Assembly (NCBI RefSeq): GCF_008728515.1
Contig: NC_044996.1
Span: 128,749,525 to 128,813,524, forward strand
Direction: 5' to 3'
Length of the DNA: 64,000 nt
Source: Papio anubis
Taxonomy: Eukaryota > Chordata > Mammalia > Primates > Cercopithecidae
How positions within the stretch are numbered: position 1 is the stretch's first letter; the number at the start of each line of letters is the position of its first letter. The notes below the pieces were generated by a model. It saw only the letters and a program-made list of their open reading frames with translations, ran no database searches and was not told where the DNA came from. Both the position numbers and the translations under genes were made by a program. Below are positions 23,863-35,204 of this stretch, piece by piece.

Positions 23863-24028
23863 TTTGATGATGGATAATTATTCCCAAGTGGAATTAGATG
23901 GTCAGTATCTAAGTTTACTATGTGAGATAAATGGAATATACAAGATGGCTAACAGAATACATGCAAGGCTAAGTTCTAAGTGAAAAAAAGGAAGAAAAAA
24001 ACTAACATTACTAAATGCCTGACATTTT

Positions 24029-24509
24029 ATTTTTTCGAGACAGAGTCTCGCTCTGTCGCCCAGACTGGAGTTCAGTGGCACTATCTTGGCTCACTGCAAC
24101 CTCCGCCTCCTGGGTTCAAACAATTCTCCTGCCTCAGCCTCCCGAGTAGCTGGGACTACAGGCATGAGCCACCACACCTGGCTAATTTTTGTATTTTTAG
24201 TAAAGACGGGGTTTCACCATATTGGCCAGGCTGGTCTCAAACACCTGACCTCAGGTGATCCGCCCGCCTCAGCCTAACAAAATGCTGGGATTACAGGCGT
24301 GAGCCACCGCATCCAGCCTCATTTCATTTTTTAAGTGAATTAATAATGTTACAGGCACACGCCACCATGCTCAGCTAATTTTTGTATTTTTAGTAGAGAT
24401 GGGGTTTCACCATGTTGGCCAGGCTGGTCTCAAACTCCTGACTTCATGACCCGCCCACCTTGGCCTCCCAAAGTGCTGGGATTACAGGCATGAGCCACCA
24501 TGCCCGGCC
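24029..24509 (-). mobile_element. Chimeric Alu insertion: full Alu, 33-bp foreign flank, partial second Alu
   Basis: Order on the plus strand: poly(T) and complete Alu (24029-24318); 33 bp of AT-rich non-Alu sequence (24319-24351); then Alu sequence starting mid right arm (ACAGGCACACGCCACC) and running to the GGCC end (24509). A duplication flanks the whole unit: AATGCCTGACATTTTA near 24013-24028 and AACGCCTGACATTTTA near 24511-24526. The 33 bp are identical to 27875-27907, which directly adjoins another Alu's 5' end. Confidence 0.85.
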
Positions 24510-24659
24510 TAACGCCTGACATTTTAAATACATTATTTAGTTCAGTGTTACAATTCTAAGATAGTAAGAACATTACCCCATTGTATAGCTAAAGAAGCTA
24601 GGGAGCAGAGTAGGAAGTGAGGGGGGGAAGCCATTATTTCAGACCTACATTTATTAAGC

Positions 24660-24821
24660 CTGGCGTGGAGGTTGATGCTTCTATAAAGGGACGTCCTAAA
24701 GAACCACATTTAAAGCTAAGAATCATGATGAATACCGAAGTATCTACAGCCAGATGAATGGATATACAAAATGTGGTTAATATATAACGTAGAATATCAT
24801 TCCACCTTAAAAAGGAAATGT
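24660..24821 (+). mobile_element. LINE fragment (probable)
   Basis: TACAGCCAGATGAATGGATA and GTAGAATATCATTCCACCTT resemble L1 3' sequence. Confidence 0.5.
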
Positions 24822-25115
24822 GGCCGGGTGTGGTGGCTCACACCGGTAATCCCAGCACTTTGGGAAGCCAAGGCGGGCAGATCACATGAGGTTGCGAGTT
24901 CGAAACCACCCTGACCAACATGGAGAAGCCCCGTCTCTACTAAAAATACAAAATTAGCCAGGCGTGGTGGCGCATGCCTGTAATCCCAGTTACTCGGGAG
25001 GCTGAGGCAGGAGAATTGCTTGAACCCGGGAGGCAGCGGGTGCAGTGAGGTGAGATCCCATCACTGCACTCCAGCCTGGGAAACAAGAGCAAAACTCTGT
25101 CTTTAAAAAAAAAAA
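24822..25115 (+). mobile_element. Alu with target-site duplication
   Basis: GGCCGGGTGTGGTGGCTCAC start; AAAAAGGAAATG before the start and after the tail. Confidence 0.95.
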
Positions 25116-25132
25116 AAAAAAAAAGGAAATGC

Positions 25133-25421
25133 TGGCTGGACGCAGTGGCTCATACCTGTAATCCTAGCATTCTGGGAGGCCAAGGCAGTAGGATCACTTG
25201 AGCCTGGGAGTTGGAGACCAGCCATAGTGAGACCCTGTCTCTACAAAAAATAAAAATATTAGCCTTGTACAGTGGCACATTCCTGTAGCCCCAGCTACTT
25301 GGGAGGCTGAAGCAGGAGGCCTGCTTGAGCCTAGGAGTTCAAGGCTGCAGTGAGCTATGATCATGCCACTGCATTCCAGCCTAGGCACGACAGGCAAGAC
25401 TCTGTCTCTAAGAAGAAAAAA
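25133..25421 (+). mobile_element. Old Alu (AluJ-like)
   Basis: GGCTGGACGCAGTGGCTCAT to an AAGAAGAAAA tail. Confidence 0.92.
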
Positions 25422-25422
25422 A

Positions 25423-25719
25423 GGCGGTGGTGGCTCCGGCCTGTAATCCCAGCACTTTGGGAGGCGAGGCGAGTGAGATCACGAGGTCAGGAGATCCGAG
25501 ATTATCCTGGCTAACTTCCTGGTGAAACCCCGATCTCATAAAAATACAAAACTAGCCGGGCAAGGTGGGGCGAGCCTGTAGTCCCAGCTACTCGGGAGAG
25601 CTGAGGCAGGAGAATGGCTGATAAATCGGGGAGGCCGGGCTTGCAGTGGCTGAGATCCAGGCCACTGCACTCCAGCCTGGGCGACAGAGAGAGCCAGATC
25701 GTCTCAAAAAAAAAAAAAA
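25423..25719 (+). mobile_element. Young AluY, indel-rich
   Basis: Starts at GGCGGTGGTGGCTCC (5' end damaged) and keeps the young ATCACGAGGTCAGGAGAT and GAGATCCAGGCCACTGC motifs, but has about twenty small insertions or deletions. Confidence 0.93.
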
Positions 25720-26054
25720 ACTTTGCTGTACACCACAGTATGCTGGTGGTCTTCGAAAAAAGCACAAGTGCTGTTTGAATTATGAACCCAACTTGCTGCT
25801 CTTTCCATGGAACATTTTTTAAATAGACAAACTATGGTTGTTTGTTCAGACCTGGGTATTTGGCAGACATTTTCTCCAAAATATACGAAGAGAGCCTGTC
25901 ACTTCAAGGCAAGCAAACAACAGGACTTGTTGCCAATGATAAAATTTGAGCTTTCAAGCAAAAAATAGAATTTTTGAAAACTATCTGCCACCATGAGCTA
26001 AACAGCTTCCCAATTCTTAAAAAGACTTTTCTGATGAAATCAGTGATTTATTAA
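25720..26054. other. TXLNG intron 1, no recognised feature
   Basis: 335 bp with no recognised repeat or exon. Confidence 0.45.
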
Positions 26055-26067
26055 CAAATGTGATTTT

Positions 26068-26369
26068 GGCCGGGCGTGGTGGCTCAAGCCTGTAATCCCA
26101 GCACTTTGGGAGGCCGAGACGGGCGGATCACGAGGTCAGGAGATCGAGACCATCCTGGCTGACACGGTGAAACCCCGTCTCTACTAAAAAAATACAAAAA
26201 ACTAGCCGGGCGAGGTGGCGGGCGCCTGTAGTCCCAGCTACTTGGGAGGCTGAGGCAGGAGAATGGCGTGAACCCGGGAGGCGGAGCTTGCAGTGAGCTG
26301 AGATCCGGCCACTGCACTCCAGCCTGGGCGACAGAGCGAGACTCCGTCTGGGAAAAAAAAAAAAAAAAA
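26068..26369 (+). mobile_element. Young monkey-type AluY with 12-bp duplication
   Basis: Near-consensus; AAATGTGATTTT at both ends. Right arm has GAGATCCGGCCACTGC. Confidence 0.97.
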
Positions 26370-26381
26370 AAATGTGATTTT

Positions 26382-26775
26382 TATATAGTATACCAAAACG
26401 TACCAACATTTGGAAGATGAACACAGTTCAGTTAACCAGTATTTTCCAAATGACTAATGGATGGTATTACAAAATGATACATGGGGAAAAGAGACCCATT
26501 TGACATGCAAGACAGATCAACAGAATCAAAGGATTTCCACAATTATCCACAGACTATTATAGTACCCCTCCCTGTTCCAACTACATACATGTGTGAGGCC
26601 ACATTCTCTTCATATACGTAGGCTGAAAGGGCATATTACAACAGATTGAATGCAGAAGCAGATGTCTTCTATTAAGCCATTCATTAAAGAGATCTGCAAA
26701 AATGTAAAAGAATGCCACTCTTCCCAATAACATTTTGGAAAATCAGCTATTTTTAATTTTTTAAAAATGTTACTC
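26382..26775. other. TXLNG intron 1, no recognised feature
   Basis: About 390 bp, no recognised repeat. Confidence 0.45.
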
Positions 26776-27032
26776 GGCCGGGCGCGGTGGCTCAAGCCTG
26801 TAATCCCAGCACTTTGGGAGGCAGTGGTGGATCACAAAGGTCAGGAGGTCGAGACTATCCTGGCTAACATGGTGAAACCCGTCTCTACTAAAAATACAAA
26901 AACTGGCGTGGGCGGGCAGCCTGTAATCCCAGCACTTGGGAGGCTGAGGGAGAATGCGTGAACTGGGAAGACTTGCAGTGAGGCAGGGTGGCATGCCATC
27001 CAGCCTGGGAGACACAGTGAGATCCGTCTCAA
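26776..27032 (+). mobile_element. AluY, indel-rich and shortened
   Basis: GGCCGGGCGCGGTGGCTCAA start is perfect; the middle and right arm have multiple deletions. AAAAATGTTA on both sides. Confidence 0.93.
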
Positions 27033-27099
27033 AAAAAATGTTAAACATGTATGGTGAGCGAGCTTCTGTAGCTAGTCCCTCCCATGGTGCTGCACTGGG

Positions 27100-27565
27100 C
27101 TGAACCCTGAGCTGGCTTCTAATGAAGACAGAATTCATCAAAAGTGAGAAGATCTCATTTCTATGATTACGATACAAAAGACTGCAACTTCCTTCTCTTT
27201 CGTGCTGGCACTCTCTCTTACTCACTCTGATGAAGCAGCTGCCATGTTGTGAGATGCTTACAGAAAGACCCATGTGGCAAGGAACCAAGGAAGGCCTCCG
27301 GCCAACTGCTCATGAGGAACTGAGGCCTCAGTCCAACAGCCCACGAGGAACTGAATCCTGCCAACAGCCACAAGAGTGAGCTCGGAAGTGGATCCTTCCC
27401 AGTCAAGCCTTCAGGTGACTGCAGCCCTCGAGAGACCCTAAGGCAAAGAACTTGGCTAAGCCACACCCAGATTCCTAAACCCCTAAACTGTGAGATCACA
27501 AATGTTTCAAGTCAGTAAGTTTTGGGGTGATCTGTTACACAGCGATAGATAACTAGAGTACAACA
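27100..27565 (+). mobile_element. MLT1-type ERVL-MaLR LTR
   Basis: GCCATGTTGTGAGATGCTTA, CATGTGGCAAGGAACCAAGG, GAACTGAATCCTGCCAACAG and an end at GTTACACAGCGATAGATAAC are MLT1 LTR landmarks. Confidence 0.8.
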
Positions 27566-27569
27566 TCAT

Positions 27570-27874
27570 TTCTTTCTTTCTTTTTTTTTTTTTTTTTGAG
27601 ACAGTCTTGCTCTGTCGACCAAGCTGGAGTGTAATGGTATGATCTCGGCTCACTGCAACCTCCAACTCCTAGGTTCAAGCGATTTTCCTGCCTCAGCCTC
27701 CAGAGTAGCTGGGATTACAGGCATGCGCGACCACGTCTGGCTAATTTTTATATTTTCAGTAGAGACAGCGTTTCCCCGTGTCAGCCAGGCTGGTCTCGAA
27801 CTCCTGACCTTGGTGATCCACCCACCTCAGTCTCCCAAAGTGCTGGGATTAGACATGAGCCACCGCACCTGGCC
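27570..27874 (-). mobile_element. Alu whose 5' flank recurs at 24.3 kb
   Basis: (TTTC)n/poly(T) head to GCACCTGGCC. TCATTTC-like bases on both sides suggest the duplication. The 33 bases after its 5' end (27875-27907) are identical to 24319-24351. Confidence 0.93.
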
Positions 27875-27907
27875 TCATTTCATTTTTTAAGTGAATTAAT
27901 AATGTTA

Positions 27908-28344
27908 AAATTTTTATTTAATTTCTAATATGGTAAATTAGGTAAAGAAGCCCACAAGAACAAAAGTTCCTTGAGACTGTCAATAACGTGTAAGTGTACA
28001 AAAAGATCCCCAAACCAAAGTTTGAGAACTGCTGTCCCGGTCGTGGTGGGAGCAGGAATAGAGAGACTAGAAGGCCAGCTCTGTCAAATCATGACCAGAA
28101 AGGGGTCCACATCTTGGCAGCAATAAGCAGGCAGATCCACCCCTAGGGAATATGCCCTGGGACCAGGGAGGGAGGAGAACAGGGAGAAGAGTGCCACTTC
28201 CTTCTTATTCAACTACACCTAACAAACAGGCGTCTTTCCCCCTTTTTGTTAAGTGACAGGTGTGCCAATCAGTGGAATCCAAATGGGTGGTGAGGGACAA
28301 CTGGTATAAACACTTTCCCTTGACCTTCATTGCTCTGGCTCATT
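27908..28344. other. TXLNG intron 1, no recognised feature
   Basis: No repeat or exon recognised. Confidence 0.45.
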
Positions 28345-28530
28345 GAGAAGCCTCTGTAACAGTATCTGATAGACTACTTCCTCATTTAATTCTCAGAACT
28401 ATCTTATAGGCAGGTATGATAAACAAGCAGCCTCACTGATAAGGTAATTTAAGTACCATGTCCACGGTCAGGAACCTAGGAAAGGAAAGCAGAGACTGAA
28501 TTCCTGTCTTTCTCTGTAAAGAGCATACTC
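28345..28530 (+). mobile_element. MIR (degraded)
   Basis: TTTAATTCTCAGAACTATCT and GGCAGGTATGATAAACAAGC resemble MIR core. Confidence 0.6.
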
Positions 28531-28576
28531 TCTAAAGAGCATGCTCTTCCCAGGTTATATTAAAAATAAACAAGTG

Positions 28577-28707
28577 CGGCCAGGCACAGTGGCTCACGCC
28601 TGTAATCCCAGCACCTTGAGAGGCCAAGGCAGGAGGATCCCTTGAGCCCAGGAGTTTGAGACCAGCCTGGACAACATGGTGAAACTCCGCCTCTAATAAA
28701 AAATAAT
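28577..28707 (+). mobile_element. Left-arm-only Alu with 15-bp duplication
   Basis: CGGCCAGGCACAGTGGCTCA to CTCCGCCTCTAATAAAAAAT; no right arm. AAAAATAAACAAGTG at 28562-28576 and 28708-28722. Confidence 0.88.
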
Positions 28708-28766
28708 AAAAATAAACAAGTGTAGTGATGGTCACACAACTCTGCATATATACTAAAAAAAAGTGA

Positions 28767-29063
28767 GGCCGGGCACCATGACTCACACCTGTAATCCCAG
28801 CACTTTGGGAGGCTGAGGTGGGTGGATCACCTGAGGTCAGGAGTTTAAGACCACCCTGGCTAACATGATGAAACCCCATTTCTACTAAAAATACAAAAAA
28901 TTAGCCAGGCGCGGTGGCGTGTGTCTGTAATCCCAGCTACTCAGGAGACTGAGGCTGGAGAATTGCTTGAACCCGGGAGGCAGAGGTTGTAGTGAGCTGA
29001 GATTGCACCATTGCACTCCAGCTTGGGCAACAAGAGTGAAACTCCAACTCAAAAAAAAAAAAA
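28767..29063 (+). mobile_element. Alu
   Basis: GGCCGGGCACCATGACTCAC to A13; complete. Confidence 0.94.
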
Positions 29064-30384
29064 GTTGAATTATACACTATAAATGGGCAAACTGTGTGGC
29101 ATGTTACCCAAACAAATTAATAAATAAATGAAGCCAGAGAAATGATGGAGTTCTGAGGAGGGATCATAAATTGGAGGCAGGGTAAGTTCTAGGAGTTGTC
29201 CTAACTACTATCTGGGGGCAGGCGGCTAAAGGATCCAGAGTAACTGTCACAGCATGTAAGAGCACAAAGAACACATGGAACCATTAATAGGTAAATGACG
29301 AGAAAAGAGAGGCAGACTAGTGCTAAACTAAGGGATGAGGGAACCTGATCTCCCCCACTGGTGAAGAAGCCAAGAATGAGCAAAAGGATCCGGGAAAGGT
29401 CTACTTTGGACACAGCTTCTTTAGTCTCATAACCTAGCAGTATAAGTGCTAATATTGTACATTTACTGGTAACATCTATATTAGACTGTGTCATCATGTG
29501 CCTTTTAATAAGTGAATGTTAATGACTGCATTAAATTTTGCATTTAACTTCTGTGGCTATTTCTTTTACAAATTATTCTTTTATAAAAATAAAAGATACT
29601 GGATTCCATGATTTGCAAAATCACTTCTAGTTCTAAAACTGTAACTCAGTGAATATCTGCAACCTGAAAGATACTTGTATTAGGGTAGGTACCTATCTCA
29701 GTAGCAAAGGAGCAATAAATTCAAAGATTTTAATGCCCAAAGCCACTGAAATATACTTGGGCCTGATCTATTTTACGGGACAGGGGCTGGGTCACACAAC
29801 TAGCATCTTTAAGCCACAGACTCTTACATGTAAAATGGTCCTTTACTTTTATGGGTTACCTAAGTGAACATTCCTGTCCCAATTTTATGAAGTCATCCTT
29901 CCCTAGCTCCATATGGACCAATTCTGATACACCTCTGAAACATCAAGCCTTCTTTTTATTTGTCTTACTTCCCCAGACCACTTCAACTCTGTGCTAACAC
30001 CAGGTTATATGGACTTTATTTAGAAGAAGTTAAAGAGAGTCTCTCTAAACTCTCTACCTTTCCATTTATTTAAATTACACTTGGAGGTACTGTTGCAGGA
30101 AGTTGCAGCATGGCATACCTCCTAAATCATAAATCTTAAGGTTAACCTAGGGCCTAAGTGAATGAAGCAAAAGATATTAAGAGGCTCAAAACTCCTCTGG
30201 TCCCCAAATTACAATCAATTTTTGATACTCCCTAATCACCCAACTCCATCCCTCATAATTTGTCTTCGTTTAGCAAAAACTATTACTATTACTATTTTAC
30301 CTACCAGCATGTTTTGCTCACTTTCAACTAGGAGCACTTTTGTGACCTTTACTATCTGAGGAAATGTTAACATGAGAGATACGA
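29064..30384. other. TXLNG intron 1, repeat-poor
   Basis: 1.3 kb without recognised repeats or exons; the short open frames are not supported as genes. Confidence 0.45.
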
Positions 30385-30598
30385 AATATGGACAATGGCT
30401 TTGGAGCCCAAAGAGCCGAAACTCTGAATATACCACTTAGCATCTCCTGTGTGACCATAGGGAGGCCAACCTCTCAGTTTCCTTATCTGTAAACTGAGAT
30501 GTACAGTACTTAGCTTCTTAGAGCCATAAGTAGATATAATAGATATAAATTGCTGACACATAGCAGAACTGTTATAATATTTGAATGAAGACATTTTA
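30385..30598 (+). mobile_element. MIR
   Basis: GGCTTTGGAGCCCAAAGAGC, CTCCTGTGTGACCATAGG, CTCAGTTTCCTTATCTGTAA are sense MIR landmarks. Confidence 0.8.
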
Positions 30599-30600
30599 TA

Positions 30601-30899
30601 GGCTGGGTGCAGTGGTTCACACCTGTAATCCCCGCAGTTTGGGAGGCCAAGGCAGGAGAATCATGCTTGGGCCTAAGAGTTTAAAACCAGCCTGTGCAAC
30701 ATAGGAAGACCCTGTCTCTCAAAAAAAAAAAAGAAAAAAAAAATAGCCGGGCATGGTGGTACACACACCTATAGTCCTAGCTAGTAGGAAGGCTGAGGCA
30801 GGAAGATCACTTGAGACCAGGAGTTCAAGGTTGCAATAAGCGTTAACTGCACTCCAGCCTGTGTGACACAGGGAGATCCTGTCTCAAAAAAAAAAAAAA
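30601..30899 (+). mobile_element. Old Alu (AluJ-like)
   Basis: GGCTGGGTGCAGTGGTTCAC to A13 tail, with an A-rich linker of A12GA9. Confidence 0.92.
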
Positions 30900-30981
30900 G
30901 AGATTTTACAAAATGTATTCATTCTCACTTTTAATACGGCCCATTTTGCAATCCAAAAGACCCATAAAGAAATGAGTTTCT

Positions 30982-31119
30982 TTTTTTTTTTTTTTTTTTT
31001 TAGTAGAGACGGGGTTTCACCATGTTAGCCAGGATGGTCTCGATCTCCTGACCTCGTGATCCACCCGCCTCGGCCTCCCAAAGTGCTGGGATTACAGGCT
31101 TGAGCCACCGCGCCCAGCC
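30982..31119 (-). mobile_element. Left-arm-only AluY with 14-bp duplication
   Basis: T20 head runs straight into AGTAGAGACGGGGTTTCACC and on to the 5' end CGCGCCCAGCC. AGAAATGAGTTTCT at 30968-30981 and 31120-31133. Confidence 0.9.
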
Positions 31120-31133
31120 AGAAATGAGTTTCT

Positions 31134-31576
31134 AAGCTACTGGCACATCTTTCTTGCCAAACCATTCTACCTTGAGAGTAGGGAAAGAAACACGAAAAAA
31201 AAAAAAAATAGCCAGTAAATATTACTCAGGACAGACTATAAGGTGGGAAGTAGGAGATAACAGAGGTCATTCTAGGGACATTTTGGAAATGCAACACAGA
31301 ATGCAAATCAACACCTTAAGCAATAAATGCTAATACAATTATTTTGATAGCATAGGAGGACAACTGTTATTTTATGTATCTTTTCCTTCAAGTAATAAAA
31401 TGCAAGTATTTATAAGTGCCAACAGAATTTCAACTAGGAGGCAAATTCAATCATAAAAATATACTCCCAGGGTCTTAATGGATCTTAAAGGTCACCTTAC
31501 CTATTTCTACCCTCTTCTAGAAATGCCCCATCTCAATGCTGATGAATATGATATTAAATTTGTATATTATTGTATA
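31134..31576. other. TXLNG intron 1, no recognised feature
   Basis: No recognised repeat or exon apart from an A15 run at about 31195. Confidence 0.45.
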
Positions 31577-31577
31577 C

Positions 31578-31872
31578 TTTTTTTTTTTGACACGGAGTCT
31601 CCCTTTATGTCACCCAGGCTGGAGTGTAGTGGCGCAATCTCAGCTCACTGCATTATCTGCCTCCCAAGTTCAAGTGATTCTCCTGCCTCACCCTCCCGAG
31701 TAGCTGGGATTACAGGCATGCACCACCATGCCCAGCTAATTTTTATATTTTTAGTAGAGATGGGGTTTCACCATGTTGACCAGGCTGGTCTTGAACTCCT
31801 GACCTCAGGTGATCCACCTGCCTTGGTCTCCCAAAGTGCTGGGATTAGAGACATGAGCCACCACACCCGGCC
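31578..31872 (-). mobile_element. Alu
   Basis: Poly(T) head, GACACGGAGTCTCCC, ending ACACCCGGCC. TGTA-CTTT sequence on both sides. Confidence 0.94.
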
Positions 31873-31880
31873 TGTACTTT

Positions 31881-31893
31881 TTATTATTATTAT

Positions 31894-31928
<35 letters not shown>

Positions 31929-32209
31929 GACAGGATCTCACTCCCTTGCCCAGGCTAGAGTGCAGTGGCCCAATCATGGCTCACTGCAGCCTTGACCTCC
32001 TGGACTCAAGTGATCCTTCCACCTCAGCCTCCCAAGTAGCTGGAACTACAGGCATATACCATTGTGCCTGGCTAAGTTTTTTATTCTTCATAGAGACGGG
32101 AGTCTCCCTGTGTTGCCCAAGCTGGTCTCAAAATCCTGGCCTCAAGCAGTCCTCCTGTCTCAGTCTCCCAAAGCACTGGGATTACAAGCATGAGCCACCA
32201 TGCCTGGCC
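31881..32209 (-). mobile_element. Old Alu (AluJ-like) with long poly(T)
   Basis: (ATT)n and T29 head, AGAGACAGGATCTCACTCCC, ending ATGCCTGGCC. Confidence 0.93.
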
Positions 32210-32804
32210 CACACTTTATAAATACTGACACATCTGTTATATTAACTAAAAGTTATTCATAATCATATTAGAACCAAACAAAAGGAATTAGGGGGAGGGC
32301 AGCAGGAAGAGGAGGAACAGGCAAACAGATTTCTTGAGGTATTAAGTTAAAACTTAAGGAGGTAAGCAGAAACTTCCCATGCATTAGGAGACATCTGTCA
32401 TATTATCAATCACACTATACACTCTAGCAAACTTCACCAACTGTGGGCTCTATTATTCAAGCAAGTTTGTTTCTGACTGAGACTCAGATGCCCTACCTAT
32501 ATACCTGGGGATACCACCTACCTTGCAGAGTTAAGGAGATATTAGAATGCATTCACACCTTAAGTGACTAACACAGTGCATGAAACACAAATGAAATTTG
32601 AGGCCTCAAAATTTCTTTCCTTTGAAACGTAACTCTGAGAAGTGTAAAATTGTAACAGCATATCTATTTAACAGAAGCCCATTATAGTGAATCTTGTGAA
32701 GAATCCCACAAAAGCAGTTTTATGTCATTTGGATTTGATATATACCTCCCTAAATAAAACTTCTCTAAGCAAGACCAATATAAATAACACACAAAGTAAC
32801 ATAT
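32210..32804 (+). other. TXLNG intron 1 with a degraded MIR
   Basis: At about 32425-32590, CTGAGACTCAGATGCCCTAC, ACCTTGCAGAGTTAAGGAG and CTAACACAGTGCATGAAAC fit a MIR. The rest is unrecognised. Confidence 0.5.
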
Positions 32805-32817
32805 AAAACACCTTCCA

Positions 32818-33098
32818 GGCCGGGCGCGGTGGCTCAAGCCTGTAATCCCAGCACTTTGGGAGGCCGAGACGGGCGGATCACGAGGTCAGGAGATCGAGAC
32901 CATCCTGGCTAACACGGTGAAACCCCGTCTCTACTAAAAATACAAAAAACTAGCCGGGCGAGGTGGCGGGCGCTTGTAGTCCCAGCTACTCGGGAGGCTG
33001 AGGCAGGAGAATGGCACAAACCCGGGAGGCGGAGCTTGCAGTGAGCTGAGATCCGGCCACTGCACTCCAGCCCGGGCTACAGAGCAAAGACTCCGTCT

Positions 33099-33125
<27 letters not shown>
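32818..33125 (+). mobile_element. Young monkey-type AluY, first of a stacked pair
   Basis: GCTCAAGCCTGTAATCC and GAGATCCGGCCACTGC variants, long A tail. Flanked by AAAACACCTTCCA at 32805-32817 and 33126-33138. Confidence 0.97.
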
Positions 33126-33130
<5 letters not shown>

Positions 33131-33138
33131 ACCTTCCA

Positions 33139-33449
33139 GGCCGGGCGCGGTGGCTCACTCCTGTAATCCCAGCACTTTGGGAGGCCGAGGCAGGTGGATC
33201 ACTTGAGGTCAGGAGTTCAAGACCAGCCAGGCCAACATGGTGAAACCCCCGTCTCTACTAAAAATACAAAAATTAGCCAGGCCTGGTGGAGCATGCCTGT
33301 AATCCCAGCTACTCGGGAGGCTGATGGAGGAGAATCACTTAAACCCGGGAAGTAGAGGTTGCAGTAAGCTGCGATTGCGCCATTGCACTCCTGCCTGGGC
33401 GACAGAACAAGACTCCATCTCAAAAAAACAAAATAAATTAAAAATAAAT
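33139..33449 (+). mobile_element. Alu, second of a stacked pair
   Basis: GGCCGGGCGCGGTGGCTCAC with older sequence differences; a third AAAACACCTTCCA follows its tail at 33450-33462. Confidence 0.96.
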
Positions 33450-33462
33450 AAAACACCTTCCA

Positions 33463-33954
33463 ATAACAATAAATATGGCATAATATGATATGAAAATGTG
33501 GCATGAATAGCAGAATATGCTGTATCTGGTTTGTTCTCATTACTGCTTGTCCTATTTGATCCCAGTAAAAGAAAATAAATTTACCAAAGCTTGGTGATAC
33601 AATTAGAAAACAATGGTGTAAGCAGAAGATCACTTTACTTCTCATTACTTAATCTCTGTACCAGAAGAGTGGAAGTTCATCAAGTTGGCAAATGAGGAGA
33701 AAAACAAGATTAATGAAATGGCTTCTTCCTGCCCCCATACTCTTGCCCAACCCTGACCTGATTTCTCCTCATTATGTCTATCACGGAGAGATTCTGGGAA
33801 GAGGAGAGAATACAAAGGTTGGAAGATGGATTTACAAAATTAGCACCCTAAATGCAAGAGAAATGAATCTCTTCCATATGTCCTCCCCTCCAAACCATGT
33901 AAAATTCTACATGTCCCACACTGTGCCAAATGTGTCCCATTAACTCCTTCTTCA
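33463..33954. other. TXLNG intron 1, no recognised feature
   Basis: No recognised repeat or exon. Confidence 0.45.
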
Positions 33955-34340
33955 CAGTAATCCTCTATGGTAGGGATGAGCATTATCCCCTCTTTACAGA
34001 TGATGCAACTGAAGCTTAGAAAGATTGAGAAACTTGCCCAAGGTTGCAGAGCTATGGGCGGCAGAAAGCCAGGAGTCCTGACTCCAAAATCCATAGATTT
34101 ACCCAGTACTACACTACTTATTACTGTAGTATAGATGAAAGAGTATTGGGTTCCAGACTCAGCTTCACCCCTTAGGCAAGTGAGTTAACCTTGTTGAGCA
34201 GCTTGTCATCAGCAAATGAGGGCAGTGACAGCTGCCCAGCCTTTTCCACAGCATCTGACTGGTGTTGAAAGAGTTAATGTATGTGCAAATGTGCCATAAA
34301 AACTACAGGGCATTATGTAAATGCAAGGTTTTGTTAATTT
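33955..34340 (+). mobile_element. Two MIR-like copies
   Basis: First about 33955-34115 (TTTACAGATGATGCAACTGA, CTTGCCCAAGGTTGCAGAGC). Second about 34135-34330 (TTGGGTTCCAGACTCAGC, GTGAGTTAACCTTGTTGAGC). Confidence 0.7.
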
Positions 34341-34510
34341 GGGCCTGGGTACCTTGTATTATTCTTCCACATGGTTTATGGACCTAAAAATTAGTTTAAT
34401 AGTAGTTAAATAATTTTTAACATTCCCAAGCAAAAATCTAGTAAACAAAAAAAATATATCAAACTTAGACATGTGGAAAAGGCAAAACTATGGAGACAGT
34501 AAAAAGATCA

Positions 34511-34650
34511 GGCCAGGTGTGGTGGCTCATACTTATAATCCCAGCACTTCAGGAGGCCAAGGCAGAAGGATTGCCTGAGCCTAGGAGTTCAAGACCAGCC
34601 TGGCCAACACAGCAGGACTCCCATCTCAATAAAATTTCAAAAACATAAAA
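34511..34650 (+). mobile_element. Left-arm-only Alu in the L1
   Basis: GGCCAGGTGTGGTGGCTCAT to ACTCCCATCTCAATAAAAT; no right arm. AAGATCA at both ends. Confidence 0.82.
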
Positions 34651-34921
34651 TAAGATCAGTGGCTGCCAGTAGTCTAGAGAAAGGGAGAGAGGGATGAATA
34701 GGTAGAGCACAAGGGATTTATAGGACTGTGAAACTCTTCTGTGTGATACTGTAATCGTGGATCCATGTCACTACACATTTGTCAAAATGCATAGAATATA
34801 TAGCACCAGAGTGAACCCTAACGTAAACTATGGACTTAGTCAATAATAATATATCAATATTGGCTCATGAATTTTAACACAAGTATCATACTAATGCAAG
34901 ATGTAAATAATAGGGGATAAG

Positions 34922-35204
34922 GGCCGGGCGCAGTGGCTCACGCCTGTAACCTCAGCACTTTCGGAGGCCAAAGCAGGCAGATCACCTGAGGTCGGGAGTT
35001 TGAGACTAGCCTGACCAACATGGAGAAACCCCGTCTCTACTAAAAATACAAAAAAATTAGCCGGGCGTGCTGGCACATGCCTGTAATCCCAGCTACTCAG
35101 GAGGCCAAGGCAGGAGAATTGCTTGAACCTGGGGTTGGAGATTGTGGTGAGCGAGATCACCATTGCACTCAGCCTGAACAACAAGGCAAACTCCATCCTC
35201 AAAA
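34922..35204 (+). mobile_element. Alu in the L1
   Basis: GGCCGGGCGCAGTGGCTCAC to an AATAATAATA tail, with AATAATAGG on both sides. Small deletions in the right arm. Confidence 0.93.
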
